Assembly: GCA_963841885.1 (NCBI GenBank) | Contig: CAWJEK010000020.1 | Coordinates: forward strand, 62,001-126,000 | Reading direction: 5' to 3' | Source of the DNA: Bog-756 sp963841885 | GTDB taxonomy: Bacteria; Actinomycetota; Acidimicrobiia; Acidimicrobiales; RAAP-2 | Length of the DNA: 64,000 bases | In this document: positions 35,870 to 44,587 of the stretch, piece after piece | Layout of the letters: every line of letters starts with the position of its first letter | Position numbering within the stretch: position 1 is the stretch's first letter | Made by a program: the position numbers and the translations under genes | Notes under the pieces: model-generated | What the model was told of the DNA's origin: nothing | Database searches by the model: none | The model's input: only the letters and a program-made list of their open reading frames with translations

Positions 35870-35879
35870 GCCGATCGGT

Positions 35880-36794
35880 ATGACCCTCCGGGTGGCCTTC
35901 GCCACCGCCCCTGCCGAGTACCTGGGACCCATCGACACCGACCGTCCCCACCACGAGTCGGCGGCCCGGGCCGCCGGCTTCGACCTCGATCACGTGGTCT
36001 GGTCCGATCCCGATGCGCCCTGGTCCGCCTACGACCTGGTGGTGGTGCGGTCGACCTGGGACTACCTCGACCATCTCGAGGCCTTCGACGCCTGGCTCGG
36101 GCGGATGGGTGCGCTCGGGACGCTGCGGAATCCGGCGTCGGTGGTGCGTTGGAACCTGGACAAGCGCTATCTGCTCGACCTGGCCGAATCGGGAGTCCCC
36201 GTCATCCCCACCCGGGTGTGCGACGACGCCGCCGAGGTGGCCTCGGCCCTCGACGCCACCGCCGAGGTGGCCGGCCAGGTCGTGGTGAAGCCGGTGGTGT
36301 CGGCGGGCAGCCAGTCGACCGGCCGGTTCGCCTCCGGTGACCCGGCGGCCGCCGTCCTGGCCGACCGGATCCTGGCCGGGGGCACGGCGGTGCTGGTCCA
36401 GCCAGCCGTGGCCTCGGTGGCCACCGGGGGCGAGGTCGCCACCCTGGTGTTCGGGGGCACCGTCTCCCACTCGGTGCGCAAGGCTCCCGTTCTGGCGCTC
36501 GGCGGTGGCCTCGTCGGGGGGACGTACACCGAACGGGTGGTGCCCGAGGAGCTCACCCCCGGCCGGCGGGCGGTGGTGGAGGCGACCTCGGCGGCCGTGG
36601 CGCGCCTGGTGGCCGACCAGTTCGGTGTCCACGAGCCCCTGCTCTACGCCCGGATCGACCTCGTGGCCCTCGACGACGGGTCCGACGGGGTCCTCGAGGT
36701 GGAGCTGGCCGAGCCGACGTTCTTCCTGGACGCCGTCCCCGGGGCGGCGGCCCGGTTCGCGGCGGTCGTGGCGCGATGCGCGGACGCCTGCTGA
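35880..36794 (+). CDS. ATP-grasp domain protein (RimK/DcsG-like ligase family)
   Basis: 304 residues. The N-terminal part contains YDLVVVRSTWDYLDHLEAF, a hallmark of a group of ATP-grasp ligases that includes cycloserine-pathway DcsG and RimK-like proteins. The ATP-grasp core follows: VVKPVVSAGSQST (phosphate-binding Lys and Gly-rich turn), AVLVQPAVASV, and the metal-binding end LLYARIDLVAL...LEVELAEPTFFLD. Such enzymes join a carboxylate to an amine using ATP; the substrates here are unknown. Only the zinc-ribbon gene is close, so the product cannot be deduced from context. Confidence 0.8.
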   Translation: MTLRVAFATAPAEYLGPIDTDRPHHESAARAAGFDLDHVVWSDPDAPWSAYDLVVVRSTWDYLDHLEAFDAWLGRMGALGTLRNPASVVRWNLDKRYLLDLAESGVPVIPTRVCDDAAEVASALDATAEVAGQVVVKPVVSAGSQSTGRFASGDPAAAVLADRILAGGTAVLVQPAVASVATGGEVATLVFGGTVSHSVRKAPVLALGGGLVGGTYTERVVPEELTPGRRAVVEATSAAVARLVADQFGVHEPLLYARIDLVALDDGSDGVLEVELAEPTFFLDAVPGAAARFAAVVARCADAC

Positions 36795-36905
36795 GCCCCG
36801 GGGCGTCGTTCGGGCGGGCATGTCCGCTGGACGCGACCTCCCCACGGGGTGAGAAAGTGGGAGCGTGACGACCGACCGTGCCCCCCGGACGACCCGGGCA
36901 TCCTG

Positions 36906-37277
36906 ATGGACCAGCCCCAACTCGGGCCGGCCGGGAGATCGGGATCCGGTCTCGGATGCCTGGGTCCGATCCTCGGGTTCGTGGTCCTGGTGGCGGTCGT
37001 GGCGGCGGTGGCGACGATCGGCCTCGTGGTTCTGGCGGTGGTGGCCGTCATCGCGGTGATCGGCCTCGTGGTCTTCGCCGTCGATCGGCTGCTGTTGGCC
37101 CTGAGCCCGAAGCGACGGGAGCGGCGCGACGACCTGCTGCGGTCCTGGGGCGTGGGTGGGGGCCGGGTCATCGACTCGACGGCGATCGACACCACCGCCA
37201 CGGTCGAGGTCCGCGACCCGGAAACTCCTCCCCGGCCTCCGCCTCCTCCCGGGGACGGCGACGGCGGCACCGGCTGA
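36906..37277 (+). CDS. small membrane protein of unknown function
   Basis: 123 residues. A long hydrophobic stretch rich in Val/Ala (about residues 18-58, GPILGFVVLVAVVAAVATIG then VVAVIAVIGLVVFAVDRLLL) can form two helices. It is followed by a basic segment (SPKRRERRDD) and a Pro-rich tail. The ATG overlaps the stop of a 13-codon open frame (GTG 36865, preceded by GGGAG) in a TGATG arrangement, suggesting translational coupling; a longer in-frame GTG start at 36849 is also possible. Confidence 0.55.
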   Translation: MDQPQLGPAGRSGSGLGCLGPILGFVVLVAVVAAVATIGLVVLAVVAVIAVIGLVVFAVDRLLLALSPKRRERRDDLLRSWGVGGGRVIDSTAIDTTATVEVRDPETPPRPPPPPGDGDGGTG

Positions 37278-37393
37278 GGGAGACGGACGGCTACGGCGAC
37301 CCCGCCGAAGGTCGACCCACGACACCCGTCGGGTCCGGATCGCCCGGTCCGACCCCGGGTTCGCTCTAGCATCCGCACACGAAGCACCACCCC

Positions 37394-37466
<73 letters not shown>

Positions 37467-37502
37467 CCGGAGGGCGTACCCCGTGGCGCCCCGCCGGGTC
37501 GC

Positions 37503-37540
37503 CGGGTCCGCAGTCGTGCAGGGGTTGCACTACGGACCCG
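37503..37540. terminator. nested hairpin downstream of tRNA-Met
   Basis: Outer arms CGGGTCCG (37503-37510) and CGGACCCG (37533-37540) enclose an inner stem GTGCA/TGCAC with loop GGGGT. There is no U-tract. It could end the tRNA transcript, and it also overlaps the 3' end of the minus-strand small gene. Confidence 0.4.
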
Positions 37541-37784
37541 ACGACCCGTCCTCTCTCCTCGGATGGCGACCGGGGGCGCCGAGTGCACCCCAGCCGGGGA
37601 AGGACTCCTGGACGGGTCGGGCTCCGACCGGCTCGTCGAGGAAGTGCAAGGTGGGCAGGCGCTCCGACCGGGGTTCGGGGTCGGCCGTCGACTCCTGCAG
37701 GGTGACGTACAGCGGGTAGATGTGGGTCCCGTGCGCGGAGCCGGGACCGCTACCAGCCATCGTCCCCGGTGCGGCGTCCTGCAT
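37530..37784 (-). CDS. small hypothetical protein
   Basis: 84 residues, no known domain: MQDAAPGTMAGSGPGSAHGT, then a more ordered centre (IYPLYVTLQES, LPTLHFLDEPVG). The main support is a strong ribosome-binding site, GGGAGGAGG about 5 nt before the ATG on the minus strand. It could be a secreted or cytosolic peptide; the composition (Gly/Pro-rich ends) is not decisive. It lies downstream of the proline-rich membrane protein on the same strand with about 140 bases between. Confidence 0.4.
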   Translation of the reverse strand: MQDAAPGTMAGSGPGSAHGTHIYPLYVTLQESTADPEPRSERLPTLHFLDEPVGARPVQESFPGWGALGAPGRHPRREDGSSGP

Positions 37785-37926
37785 CCGAGCCTCCTCCCAC
37801 TCGGCGCGTCATCCGGGCCGGGTCTCGTGTCGAGGTGGATCAAACTGGTTCCGCCTTCCACCCTCGCGCCGGTCCGGACCGATGGCAATGGCCAAGTTCC
37901 ACCGACCGTGGGTCCCTGCCCGACCG

Positions 37927-38850
37927 TCAGGCGGGAGGCGGCTCCTCGGAACCCGTCGGCGGGGGCGTGGCCTCGGTCGACCCCGGCGACCAGACCGGCG
38001 GGGTCGGTGGTGGCGCGGCGGACTCGACCGGAGGGGACTCCCCCGCGGCAGGCTCCGCCGGGATGCCCGACCACGCGGGCGCCGAGGGGGGAGCGGTCGG
38101 CGGGGCCACCGGGGGCGGGGGTGCCGGTGGTGGTGCCGAGGACCCGGCCGGGATCTGGCTCCACGCCGGAGGCGGGGCCGTCGGATAGGCCGTCGCCGGT
38201 GGGTACTGGGGCGGGTACGCCGCGGTGGCACCCGGATAGGGCTCGCCCCCCGGGCCCTGGTCATAGGGCGGGGGCGGGGTGCCGTAGGAGGACGGCGGGG
38301 GTCCGTAGGGCGGGGGCGGCGTGCCGTAGGAGGACGGCGGGGGTCCGTAGGGCGGCGGCGGAGCTGGTGGCCAGGTGGCCACCGCGGCACCACCGGCCGG
38401 GGCAGCGGCTCCCACCAGCGCCGGATCACCGGGGCCGGGTGGCGTGTAGGTCGACGCCGTCGGATCGTCGGGGCCCTCGTCGTCAGCGCCGTGGCGGGGC
38501 TTGCGGAGCACCCAGATCAGCCCGACCCCGGCCACCACGAGGGAGCCCACCAGGATGGCCAGCGAGACCAGTCCACGGCGGTCGGCCAGGGACTGGCACT
38601 GCTGGATGAAGGTCGCCCACTGCCGGTGCTCGGCGGTGTTCGACGCGGACGGCTCGGGGCCCGCTCCGATCGAGCCCGGCTCGGCCAGGGCCTCGAGCGC
38701 CGTCTCCGATGCGGTGCTCGGACCACAGGTGCCGCCGACGGCCGGCGCGGGCAGTGCCGTCAGCATCCCCGCGGCAGCGTAGGCAGTGCCGAAGCAGCCG
38801 ATGAAGACGAAGATCAGGATCAGGAGCGTGCGGACGGGGGACGGCTTCAT
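37927..38850 (-). CDS. proline-rich two-helix membrane protein
   Basis: 307 residues. A first helix (about 7-30, LLILIFVFIGCFGTAYAAAG) precedes an extracellular-looking loop of about 65 residues containing two cysteines (GGTCGPS, FIQQCQSL). A second helix follows (about 95-115, LVSLAILVGSLVVAGVGLIW), then a cytoplasmic-looking tail of almost 190 residues rich in Pro, Tyr, Ser and Gly, including two copies of YGPPPSSYGTPPPP. AAGGAA about 6 nt before the ATG is a fair ribosome-binding site. Such tails are usually disordered and may bind other proteins. No specific function is recognised. Confidence 0.7.
   Translation of the reverse strand: MKPSPVRTLLILIFVFIGCFGTAYAAAGMLTALPAPAVGGTCGPSTASETALEALAEPGSIGAGPEPSASNTAEHRQWATFIQQCQSLADRRGLVSLAILVGSLVVAGVGLIWVLRKPRHGADDEGPDDPTASTYTPPGPGDPALVGAAAPAGGAAVATWPPAPPPPYGPPPSSYGTPPPPYGPPPSSYGTPPPPYDQGPGGEPYPGATAAYPPQYPPATAYPTAPPPAWSQIPAGSSAPPPAPPPPVAPPTAPPSAPAWSGIPAEPAAGESPPVESAAPPPTPPVWSPGSTEATPPPTGSEEPPPA
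38266..38349. repeat. two tandem copies of a 42-base unit
   Basis: Units 38266-38307 and 38308-38349 differ at one base and start a degenerate third copy. They encode the YGPPPSSYGTPPPP repeats of the proline-rich membrane protein; 42 bases keeps the frame, so copy number could vary between strains. Confidence 0.85.
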
Positions 38851-39024
38851 CAGTATTCCTTTCGGGACTCCGCGATCGTAGCCAGCGAGGCGGCCGAGCC
38901 GGCCGCGGCCCACCGGTCGCGGCCGGGTGCGGGTGGGCGCGGGGGAGCGGGCTATCGTCGGTCCCCGCAGGGCCGGGGCCCCGTTCCGGCCCCCGCCGGC
39001 CGACGCGTCGACGACAGGAGAACG

Positions 39025-39393
39025 ATGGACATCGAGGACTTCTACAGTGCCGACGAGCGCCGTCGGCAGTCGGCCGAGATCGAATTCGGCAACAACTGGT
39101 TCGACAACCGGGGCAGCCGCTACGAGATCAGCTGGGTCGAGGACACCGGCGAGCTCTACGCCATGCTCGAGCTGGCCCCGGAGGCGGACACGTGGACTCC
39201 CTTCGGCGATATCGAGGTCGAGGACGTGAAGGTCGACACCCTGCTGGTGACCGTGCTCGCCGTAGTCCCGACGCGCGACGCCGTCGAACAGCTCCTCGAC
39301 GGGTGGGCGGAGCACATGGAGGAACCCGACGGCGTCCACTGGGTGGCCGAGCGGCTGACCTCGGCCGGCCTGGCCCGACCGGCACTGGACTGA
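39025..39393 (+). CDS. conserved-looking hypothetical protein, acidic, 122 residues
   Basis: Begins MDIEDFYSADERRRQSAEIE, contains EFGNNWFDNRGSRYEISWVEDTGELY, and ends in a helix (VEQLLDGWAEHMEEPDGV). The composition is that of a soluble cytosolic protein. AGGAG at 39016-39020 precedes the ATG by 4 nt. I do not recognise a characterised domain. It is followed after 13 bases by another small hypothetical gene and then an F420-type oxidoreductase, so all may share a transcript. Confidence 0.75.
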   Translation: MDIEDFYSADERRRQSAEIEFGNNWFDNRGSRYEISWVEDTGELYAMLELAPEADTWTPFGDIEVEDVKVDTLLVTVLAVVPTRDAVEQLLDGWAEHMEEPDGVHWVAERLTSAGLARPALD

Positions 39394-39406
39394 GCGGATC
39401 CTGGAC

Positions 39407-39766
39407 GTGGAGCTGAGGGTCGACCTGCCTTCGGGTCTGGTCGGCCTGAGCGGCTGGTCCCTGCTGAACGGCCTGGTGGTGCGCGTCGACGGTGGCCGGG
39501 GCATCCGACGCGATGACGTGTCGGAGTGGCGGCTCGCCACCGTCCTCGGTGATGCCGGGATCACCCGGGTGTCCGGCACCGGGGAGGCGCTGATCCCACG
39601 ACGGGTCCTGCTCGACCTCGCCGAGGTGGCGGCCGGCGCCGAGGGCACCGGTCTGGACGACGCATGGGACGCGGCCTTCGCCCGGATGCTGGACGATGCC
39701 GCGTCGGACGGATTGATCGATGACGAAGGGGCCATCCGGGCCCACGTCGAGTGGAGGGATGCCTGA
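39407..39766 (+). CDS. hypothetical protein, 119 residues
   Basis: Starts at a GTG (MELRVDLPSGLVGLSGWSLL), with a mixed central region (RDDVSEWRLATVLGDAGITR) and an acidic helical C-terminus. No recognised domain. The last base of its TGA is the first base of the next gene's ATG (TGATG), arguing it is translated and coupled to the luciferase-like oxidoreductase. Confidence 0.6.
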   Translation: MELRVDLPSGLVGLSGWSLLNGLVVRVDGGRGIRRDDVSEWRLATVLGDAGITRVSGTGEALIPRRVLLDLAEVAAGAEGTGLDDAWDAAFARMLDDAASDGLIDDEGAIRAHVEWRDA

Positions 39767-40641
39767 TGCGGTTCTCGTATGCGGAGTCGATGGTCGACCC
39801 GAGTTACTACCTACCCCTGGCCGTGGCGGCCGAGGAGGCCGGGTACGACTCGATGGTGGTGCCCGACAGCCTCTGCTACCCGGAAGTGTCCGATTCGACC
39901 TATCCGTTCAACCCGGACGGCACGCGGGAGTTCCTCGACGGCAAACCGTTCCTGGAACCGTTCTCGTTGATCCCGGCGATGGGCGCGGTGACCGAGCGCA
40001 TCCGCTTCGTGACCTTCGTCTTGAAGCTGCCCATGCGCCATCCCCTGATCGTGGCCAAGCAGGCCACGTCGGTGGCCGTGCTCACGGGGAACCGCCTCTC
40101 GCTCGGCGTGGGGGCGAGTCCGTGGCCCGAGGACTACGAACTGGTGGGGGTGCCGTGGGAGGGGCGGGGTCGGCGCATGGACGAGGCCATCGACGTGGTG
40201 CGGGGGCTGTCGGCCGGCGGCTACTTCGAATACCACGGCGACTGCTACGACCTGCAGTCGGTCAAGCTCAGCCCGGTGCCGACCGAGCCGCTGCCCATCC
40301 TGGTGGGCGGGCACGCCACGCCCGCCCTGCGGCGGGCGGCGCGTTGCGACGGCTGGCTCCACGGGGGCGGCGACCCCGCCGACCTTCCCGGACTGCTGTC
40401 CACCCTCCACCGCCTGCGGGAGGAGGAGGGCACGGCCGACCGGCCGTTCGAGGTCCACGTCATCTCCCTCGACGCGTTCACCGTGGACGGTATCCACCGG
40501 CTGGAGGAGGCCGGGGTGACCGATGTGATCGTCGGCTTCCGCTGGCCGTACGAGGTCGGCCCGGACACCGAGCCGCTCCAGGCCAAGATCGACAACCTGC
40601 GGCGCTTCGCCGATTCGGTGATCGCCGGGGTGGACCGGTGA
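39766..40641 (+). CDS. luciferase-like (probably F420-dependent) oxidoreductase
   Basis: 291 residues. It has the bacterial luciferase-like TIM-barrel fold: YYLPLAVAAEEAGYDSMVVPD at the N-terminus, PMRHPLIVAKQATSVAVLTGNRLSLGVGASPWPEDYELVG in split form in the middle, and LPILVGGHATPALRRAARCDGWLHGGG. Actinobacterial relatives mostly use coenzyme F420; FMN use is possible. The substrate is unknown. It overlaps the NTF2-like gene by 4 nt (GTGA). Confidence 0.87.
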   Translation: MRFSYAESMVDPSYYLPLAVAAEEAGYDSMVVPDSLCYPEVSDSTYPFNPDGTREFLDGKPFLEPFSLIPAMGAVTERIRFVTFVLKLPMRHPLIVAKQATSVAVLTGNRLSLGVGASPWPEDYELVGVPWEGRGRRMDEAIDVVRGLSAGGYFEYHGDCYDLQSVKLSPVPTEPLPILVGGHATPALRRAARCDGWLHGGGDPADLPGLLSTLHRLREEEGTADRPFEVHVISLDAFTVDGIHRLEEAGVTDVIVGFRWPYEVGPDTEPLQAKIDNLRRFADSVIAGVDR

Positions 40642-41060
40642 GTGGGGACGTCGGGGGCCCGTCACGCCCCACCGCCCGCGAGCTCTCGCAGCGGTCCATG
40701 GCGGCCGTCGAGGCCGGCGACCGCGACGCCTGGCTCGACCTGTTCAGCGCCGACGCCGTGGTCGAGGACCCGGTCGGGCCCTCCATGCTCGACCCCGACG
40801 GCACCGGCCACCGGGGCCCCGAGGCGATCGCCGCCTTCTACGACAACGTGATCGGGGTCAACGAGTCGATCCGCTTCGACATCCGTCAGAGCTTCGAGTG
40901 CGGCGACGAGATCGCCAACGTGGGCACGATCCGCATCGACTTCACCGGGGGCGGGGCGGTCGAGGTCGACGGTGTCTACTGCTACCGGGTGGCGGCCGAC
41001 GGACGGCTGGGCGGTATCCGCGCCTACTGGCAGGCCGACCAGATGCGCAGCGTCGAGTAG
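40638..41060 (+). CDS. SnoaL/NTF2-like protein
   Basis: 140 residues with the cone-shaped NTF2 fold: LSQRSMAAVEAGDRDAWLDLFSADAVVEDPVG is the typical opening helix plus strand, and the GGGAVEVDGVYCYRVAADG and IRAYWQADQMRSVE strands close it. Family members act as ketosteroid isomerases, polyketide cyclases or dehydratases, or simply bind ligands. Translational overlap with the luciferase-like gene suggests both act on one small molecule. Confidence 0.8.
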   Translation: MSGDVGGPSRPTARELSQRSMAAVEAGDRDAWLDLFSADAVVEDPVGPSMLDPDGTGHRGPEAIAAFYDNVIGVNESIRFDIRQSFECGDEIANVGTIRIDFTGGGAVEVDGVYCYRVAADGRLGGIRAYWQADQMRSVE

Positions 41061-41082
41061 GCCGGGCGCGTCCCGGGGTCCG

Positions 41083-42336
41083 TCAGGGGCCGGTCCGGTC
41101 GCGCACGGCCATGGGCGCCTCCCATCCGGGCATGGCCATGACCATCTGGACGTCGCTGATGTGTCGTTCGAGGAAGGCTCCCTCGCAGTAGCAGAGGTAG
41201 AAGCTCCACAGGCGCTGGAACCGGGTGTCGAGGCCCAGGGCGGTGACCTCGTCGGCCCGGGCGGTGACGGCGGCGTGCCAACGGCGCAGGGTCTCGGCGT
41301 AGTGGCGCCCGATGTCCTCGACGTCGACGACGACCATCGGGGTGACCCGCCGCAACGAACGGGTGATGGCCTCCAGTGAGGGGAGGCATCCGCCCGGGAA
41401 GATGTACTCCCGCACGAAGTCGGTGCCGTTCTTCGCCCGCTCGAAGCTCCGGTCCTCCACGGTGATGGCCTGGAGGGCCATCAGACCGCGGTCGTGCAGG
41501 AGTCCGGCGCAGGTGGCGAAGAAGGTGTCGTGCTGGCGCCAGTCGACCGCCTCGATCATCTCGATGGAGACGAGCTTGTCGTACGTGCCGTCGAGGTCCC
41601 GGTAATCGCGGTTGAGCACGGCGACCCGGTCGGCGAGGCCGTCCTCCACCACCCGCTTGGACGCGTAGCGGAACTGGGCGTCCGAGATGGTCGTCGTCGT
41701 GACCCGGCAGCCGTAGTTGGAGGCTGCGTGACAGGCGAACCCGCCCCAGCCGGTGCCGATCTCCACCACATGGTCCTCGGGACCGAGGTCGAGCTTGGCG
41801 CACAGCCGGTCGAGCTTGGCCCGCTGGGCGGTGGCCAGGTCGACCGCCGGGTGGGCGAAGACGGCCGAGGAGTACATCATCGTCTCGTCGAGCATCAGGG
41901 CGAAGAAGTCGTTCGAGACGTCGTAGTGGGCCTGGATGTTGTGGCGGTCGTCGTGCTTGCCCGGGGGGCGCAGGCGCCGGAACCAGTCGGTCGACGTGCC
42001 GACGGCCTGGCCCACGCGGTCCTGGAGGGCGGTGACGGGCCGGAGGCCCCGGCTGAGCACCCGGGTGAGGGTGGTCAGGTCGTCGCAGTCCCACAGCCCG
42101 TCGGCGTAGTCGCGGCCCAGTCCGACCGACCCCTGGCGGAGGGTGTCCCAGTAGACGACGGAGTCGTGGACGACCATCGTCACCTCGGGGTCGCCGTCGC
42201 CGAACCGGCGGGTGCCGGTGGCGTCGACCACCACCAGGGTCCCACCCCGGAGGTGGGACGCCATGAAGCGCAGGAACCGGGCCGCCACCGGGGTCCCGGC
42301 CCGGGGCCCCACCCATCCCATCGGCAGCTCCGCCAT
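41083..42336 (-). CDS. cyclopropane-fatty-acid-synthase-like SAM methyltransferase (UfaA1-like)
   Basis: 417 residues. An N-terminal Cfa domain (about 10-120) precedes the SAM domain: NIQAHYDVSNDFFALMLDETMMYS, then VVEIGTGWGGFACHAA (SAM-binding), SIEMIEAVDW and REYIFPGGCLPSL, and at the end FYLCYCEGAFLERHISDVQ. The family adds a methylene or methyl group from SAM across a lipid cis double bond. The loop that supplies the bicarbonate-ligand His in E. coli Cfa (LHTIG) reads LQAIT, suggesting altered chemistry. AAAGGAG upstream supports the ATG. Last gene of a three-gene operon equivalent to M. tuberculosis Rv0449c-Rv0447c. Confidence 0.88.
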   Translation of the reverse strand: MAELPMGWVGPRAGTPVAARFLRFMASHLRGGTLVVVDATGTRRFGDGDPEVTMVVHDSVVYWDTLRQGSVGLGRDYADGLWDCDDLTTLTRVLSRGLRPVTALQDRVGQAVGTSTDWFRRLRPPGKHDDRHNIQAHYDVSNDFFALMLDETMMYSSAVFAHPAVDLATAQRAKLDRLCAKLDLGPEDHVVEIGTGWGGFACHAASNYGCRVTTTTISDAQFRYASKRVVEDGLADRVAVLNRDYRDLDGTYDKLVSIEMIEAVDWRQHDTFFATCAGLLHDRGLMALQAITVEDRSFERAKNGTDFVREYIFPGGCLPSLEAITRSLRRVTPMVVVDVEDIGRHYAETLRRWHAAVTARADEVTALGLDTRFQRLWSFYLCYCEGAFLERHISDVQMVMAMPGWEAPMAVRDRTGP

Positions 42337-42338
42337 GC

Positions 42339-43169
42339 TCAGTGCTCCTTTCCGGCGCCCACCACGTCGACCGCGGTCGCCGCCGTCCGGTCCGGGTGCC
42401 GGTGGAAGGGTACGCCCTTGCGCTTCAGCGCGAGGGCCTGACGGTAGATGGCGAACGAGACCCGCAGGGTCATGAGGGGGAACCGCCACAGCAGGCGGCC
42501 CTGGGCTCGGCGGCCGGCCGGGGAGCGGTGGAGCGACATCGAGGCGCCGAACACCAGGTCCGGACCGTCGAAGTCGTCGACGGCCAGGGTGAGGTGGCGA
42601 CCGGGCTCACCGATGGTGAACCGATGGGTGAGGCCCATGGGCAGGAACGGTGAGACGTGCATGCCCTTGGCGACCCGGTGGGTGCCGGGGCCCGGCAGCA
42701 CGTACGCCGTCCGCTCGTGCCAGGGCGTGTTGGTCACCTCGACGACGACGGTCTCGACGGCCGACCCGGTGGCGTCGAGGCAGTAGTACGTCGTGATGGG
42801 GTTGAAGAGCCAGCCCCACGTACGCAGCTGGGACAGCATGGTCACCGGGCCGGCCGGACGGACCCCGGTGCGGGCCTCCACCAGGTCGCGCACGGCCACG
42901 TCGAGGGGGACGGAGGGGTCGCCCAGGTAGTCCGACCGGCGGAAGGTCACGGCGTTGCGACCCCCATCGCTCCAGAGCGGGTGCCGGGCGCACACCTCGG
43001 CGACCTCGGACAGGTCGAGGTAGACCATGGCGATCCGGTAGGTGAAGCGGTGGTCGACCGGCGTGCGCCGGTGGTGCACGACCCGGCCCTCGTAGACGGC
43101 GCTGCGCAGCCCCTGCGATGGTCCGGGAGCGGCCACGGTGGGGTCGGCCGTCGGGGTCGGCGAGCTCAC
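42339..43169 (-). CDS. DUF1365 family protein
   Basis: 276 residues. Family landmarks: RSAVYEGRVVHHRRTPVDHRFTYRI, the WGWLFNPITTYYC strand, and VTNTPWHERTAYVLP. DUF1365 proteins occur almost always between an FAD oxidoreductase and a Cfa-like methyltransferase, as here, and are counterparts of Rv0448c; their biochemical role is not established. The GTG start overlaps the stop of the FAD gene (GTGA) and the stop is 2 bases before the Cfa-like gene. Confidence 0.88.
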   Translation of the reverse strand: MSSPTPTADPTVAAPGPSQGLRSAVYEGRVVHHRRTPVDHRFTYRIAMVYLDLSEVAEVCARHPLWSDGGRNAVTFRRSDYLGDPSVPLDVAVRDLVEARTGVRPAGPVTMLSQLRTWGWLFNPITTYYCLDATGSAVETVVVEVTNTPWHERTAYVLPGPGTHRVAKGMHVSPFLPMGLTHRFTIGEPGRHLTLAVDDFDGPDLVFGASMSLHRSPAGRRAQGRLLWRFPLMTLRVSFAIYRQALALKRKGVPFHRHPDRTAATAVDVVGAGKEH

Positions 43170-44413
43170 AGGTCCTCGCCGGCCAGCCGCCGACACACCA
43201 CCCGGGCGCTCTCGACCCCGTCCTCGTGGAACCCGTAGCCCCAGTAGGCACCGCAGTACCAGGTGCGGCGGACACCGTTGAGCTCCTCCTGGCGCGGTTG
43301 GGCGGCGATGGCGGCGGCGTCGTAGACCGGGTGGGCGTAGTCGAAGGTGCGGAGCACCTTGGCCGGGTCGATGGCGTCATCGCGGTTCAAGGTGATGAGC
43401 AGCTCCTCCCGCGAATCGATCCCCTGCAGGCTGCGGAGCCGGTACGTGAGGGTGGCCTCCGTCGGGTGGTCGGGCAGGCGGTGGTAGTTCCAGCTCGCCC
43501 AGGCCCGGCGGTTGGCGGGCAGGAGGGACACGTCGGTGTGGAGCGTGGCCCGGTTGGCCTGGTAGGCGATGGCTCCGAGCACCTCCCGCTCGGTCGGGTC
43601 CGGGTCGGACAACAGGTCGAGGGCCTGGTCGCTGTGGGTGGCGATCACGACGTGGTCGAAGCGCTCGGGTCCGTTGGCCGTGTGGAGTTCCACCTCGTCG
43701 TCGGACCGGGTGACCTTGTCCACCGGCTCGTCGAGGCGCACGGCGGAGCCGAGCGGGGCCAGTACGGCGTCGACGTAGCGTCGGGACCCGCCGTCGACGG
43801 TACGCCAGGCGGGCTGGTTGCCGTACTCGAGCAGACCGTGGTTGGCGAAGAACCGGGCGAACGTCAACGCCGGCATGTCGAGGAACGTGGACGGATCGGC
43901 CGACCAGATCGACGAGCCCATGGGGATCAGGTACCAGTCGAGGAACTGCGACGACCACCGTCCCCGGTCGAGCAGGTCCCCGAGGGTGACGCCGGCGTCG
44001 CCGGGCGCGTCCAGCAGGCCACGGGCCATCCGGTTGAAGCGGACGATGTCGGACAGCATGCGGAGGAAGGCCGGGCGGACCAGGTTGCGACGCTGGGCGA
44101 AGACGGTGGCGAACGACGAGCCCTTCCACTCCAGCCCGCTGATCTCGTCGGCGACGCTGAAGCTCATGTCACTGGGCTTGGTGGCCACCCCGAGCGCGTC
44201 GAACAGCGCGATGAGCCCGGGGTAGTTCCGCTCGTTGTAGACGAGGAACCCGGTGTCGACGTCGTAGGAGCCGTCGGCGAGGTCGACGGTGACGGTGTTT
44301 GCGTGCCCCCCGGGACGCCCCTCGGCCTCGAACAGCGTGACGTCGTGCCGACGGGACAGCAGATGGGCGCAGACCAGGCCCGATACCCCGGTGCCGACGA
44401 TCGCGATTCTCAT
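43166..44413 (-). CDS. FAD-dependent amine-oxidase-like oxidoreductase (Rv0449c-like)
   Basis: 415 residues. The N-terminal Rossmann FAD motif is RIAIVGTGVSGLVCAHLL, followed by GRPGGHANTV. A central substrate domain includes WYLIPMGSSIWSADPSTFLDMPAL, and the C-terminus is RTWYCGAYWGYGFHEDGVES. This protein type is found with DUF1365 and Cfa-like genes and is thought to oxidise (desaturate) an acyl chain. ATG 44413 begins the conserved MRIAIVG; a GGGAG lies about 11 nt upstream. First gene of the operon, divergent from the SRPBCC/SDR frame. Confidence 0.88.
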   Translation of the reverse strand: MRIAIVGTGVSGLVCAHLLSRRHDVTLFEAEGRPGGHANTVTVDLADGSYDVDTGFLVYNERNYPGLIALFDALGVATKPSDMSFSVADEISGLEWKGSSFATVFAQRRNLVRPAFLRMLSDIVRFNRMARGLLDAPGDAGVTLGDLLDRGRWSSQFLDWYLIPMGSSIWSADPSTFLDMPALTFARFFANHGLLEYGNQPAWRTVDGGSRRYVDAVLAPLGSAVRLDEPVDKVTRSDDEVELHTANGPERFDHVVIATHSDQALDLLSDPDPTEREVLGAIAYQANRATLHTDVSLLPANRRAWASWNYHRLPDHPTEATLTYRLRSLQGIDSREELLITLNRDDAIDPAKVLRTFDYAHPVYDAAAIAAQPRQEELNGVRRTWYCGAYWGYGFHEDGVESARVVCRRLAGEDL

Positions 44414-44516
44414 GTGTCCGGCCAGCTCCCTCAAGTAGTGCGCGTGATTCGCCTACCGATTCTTCGGAGGAGACGCCAGGTCGGATGACGACGGTCGGAA
44501 CTCCCAGGTGGGTCAG

Positions 44517-44522
44517 TATATT
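44517..44522 (+). promoter_or_regulatory. -10 hexamer TATATT upstream of the SRPBCC gene
   Basis: TATATT is an excellent -10 in this GC-rich context, giving a leader of about 60 nt. No matching -35 is evident, so an activator may be needed. Confidence 0.45.
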
Positions 44523-44587
44523 TGGAGACGAGGGCGCACCGGTCGGGAGGCCGGAGTCCCCGACTCCGACGGCAGAGGAAGGACCCC

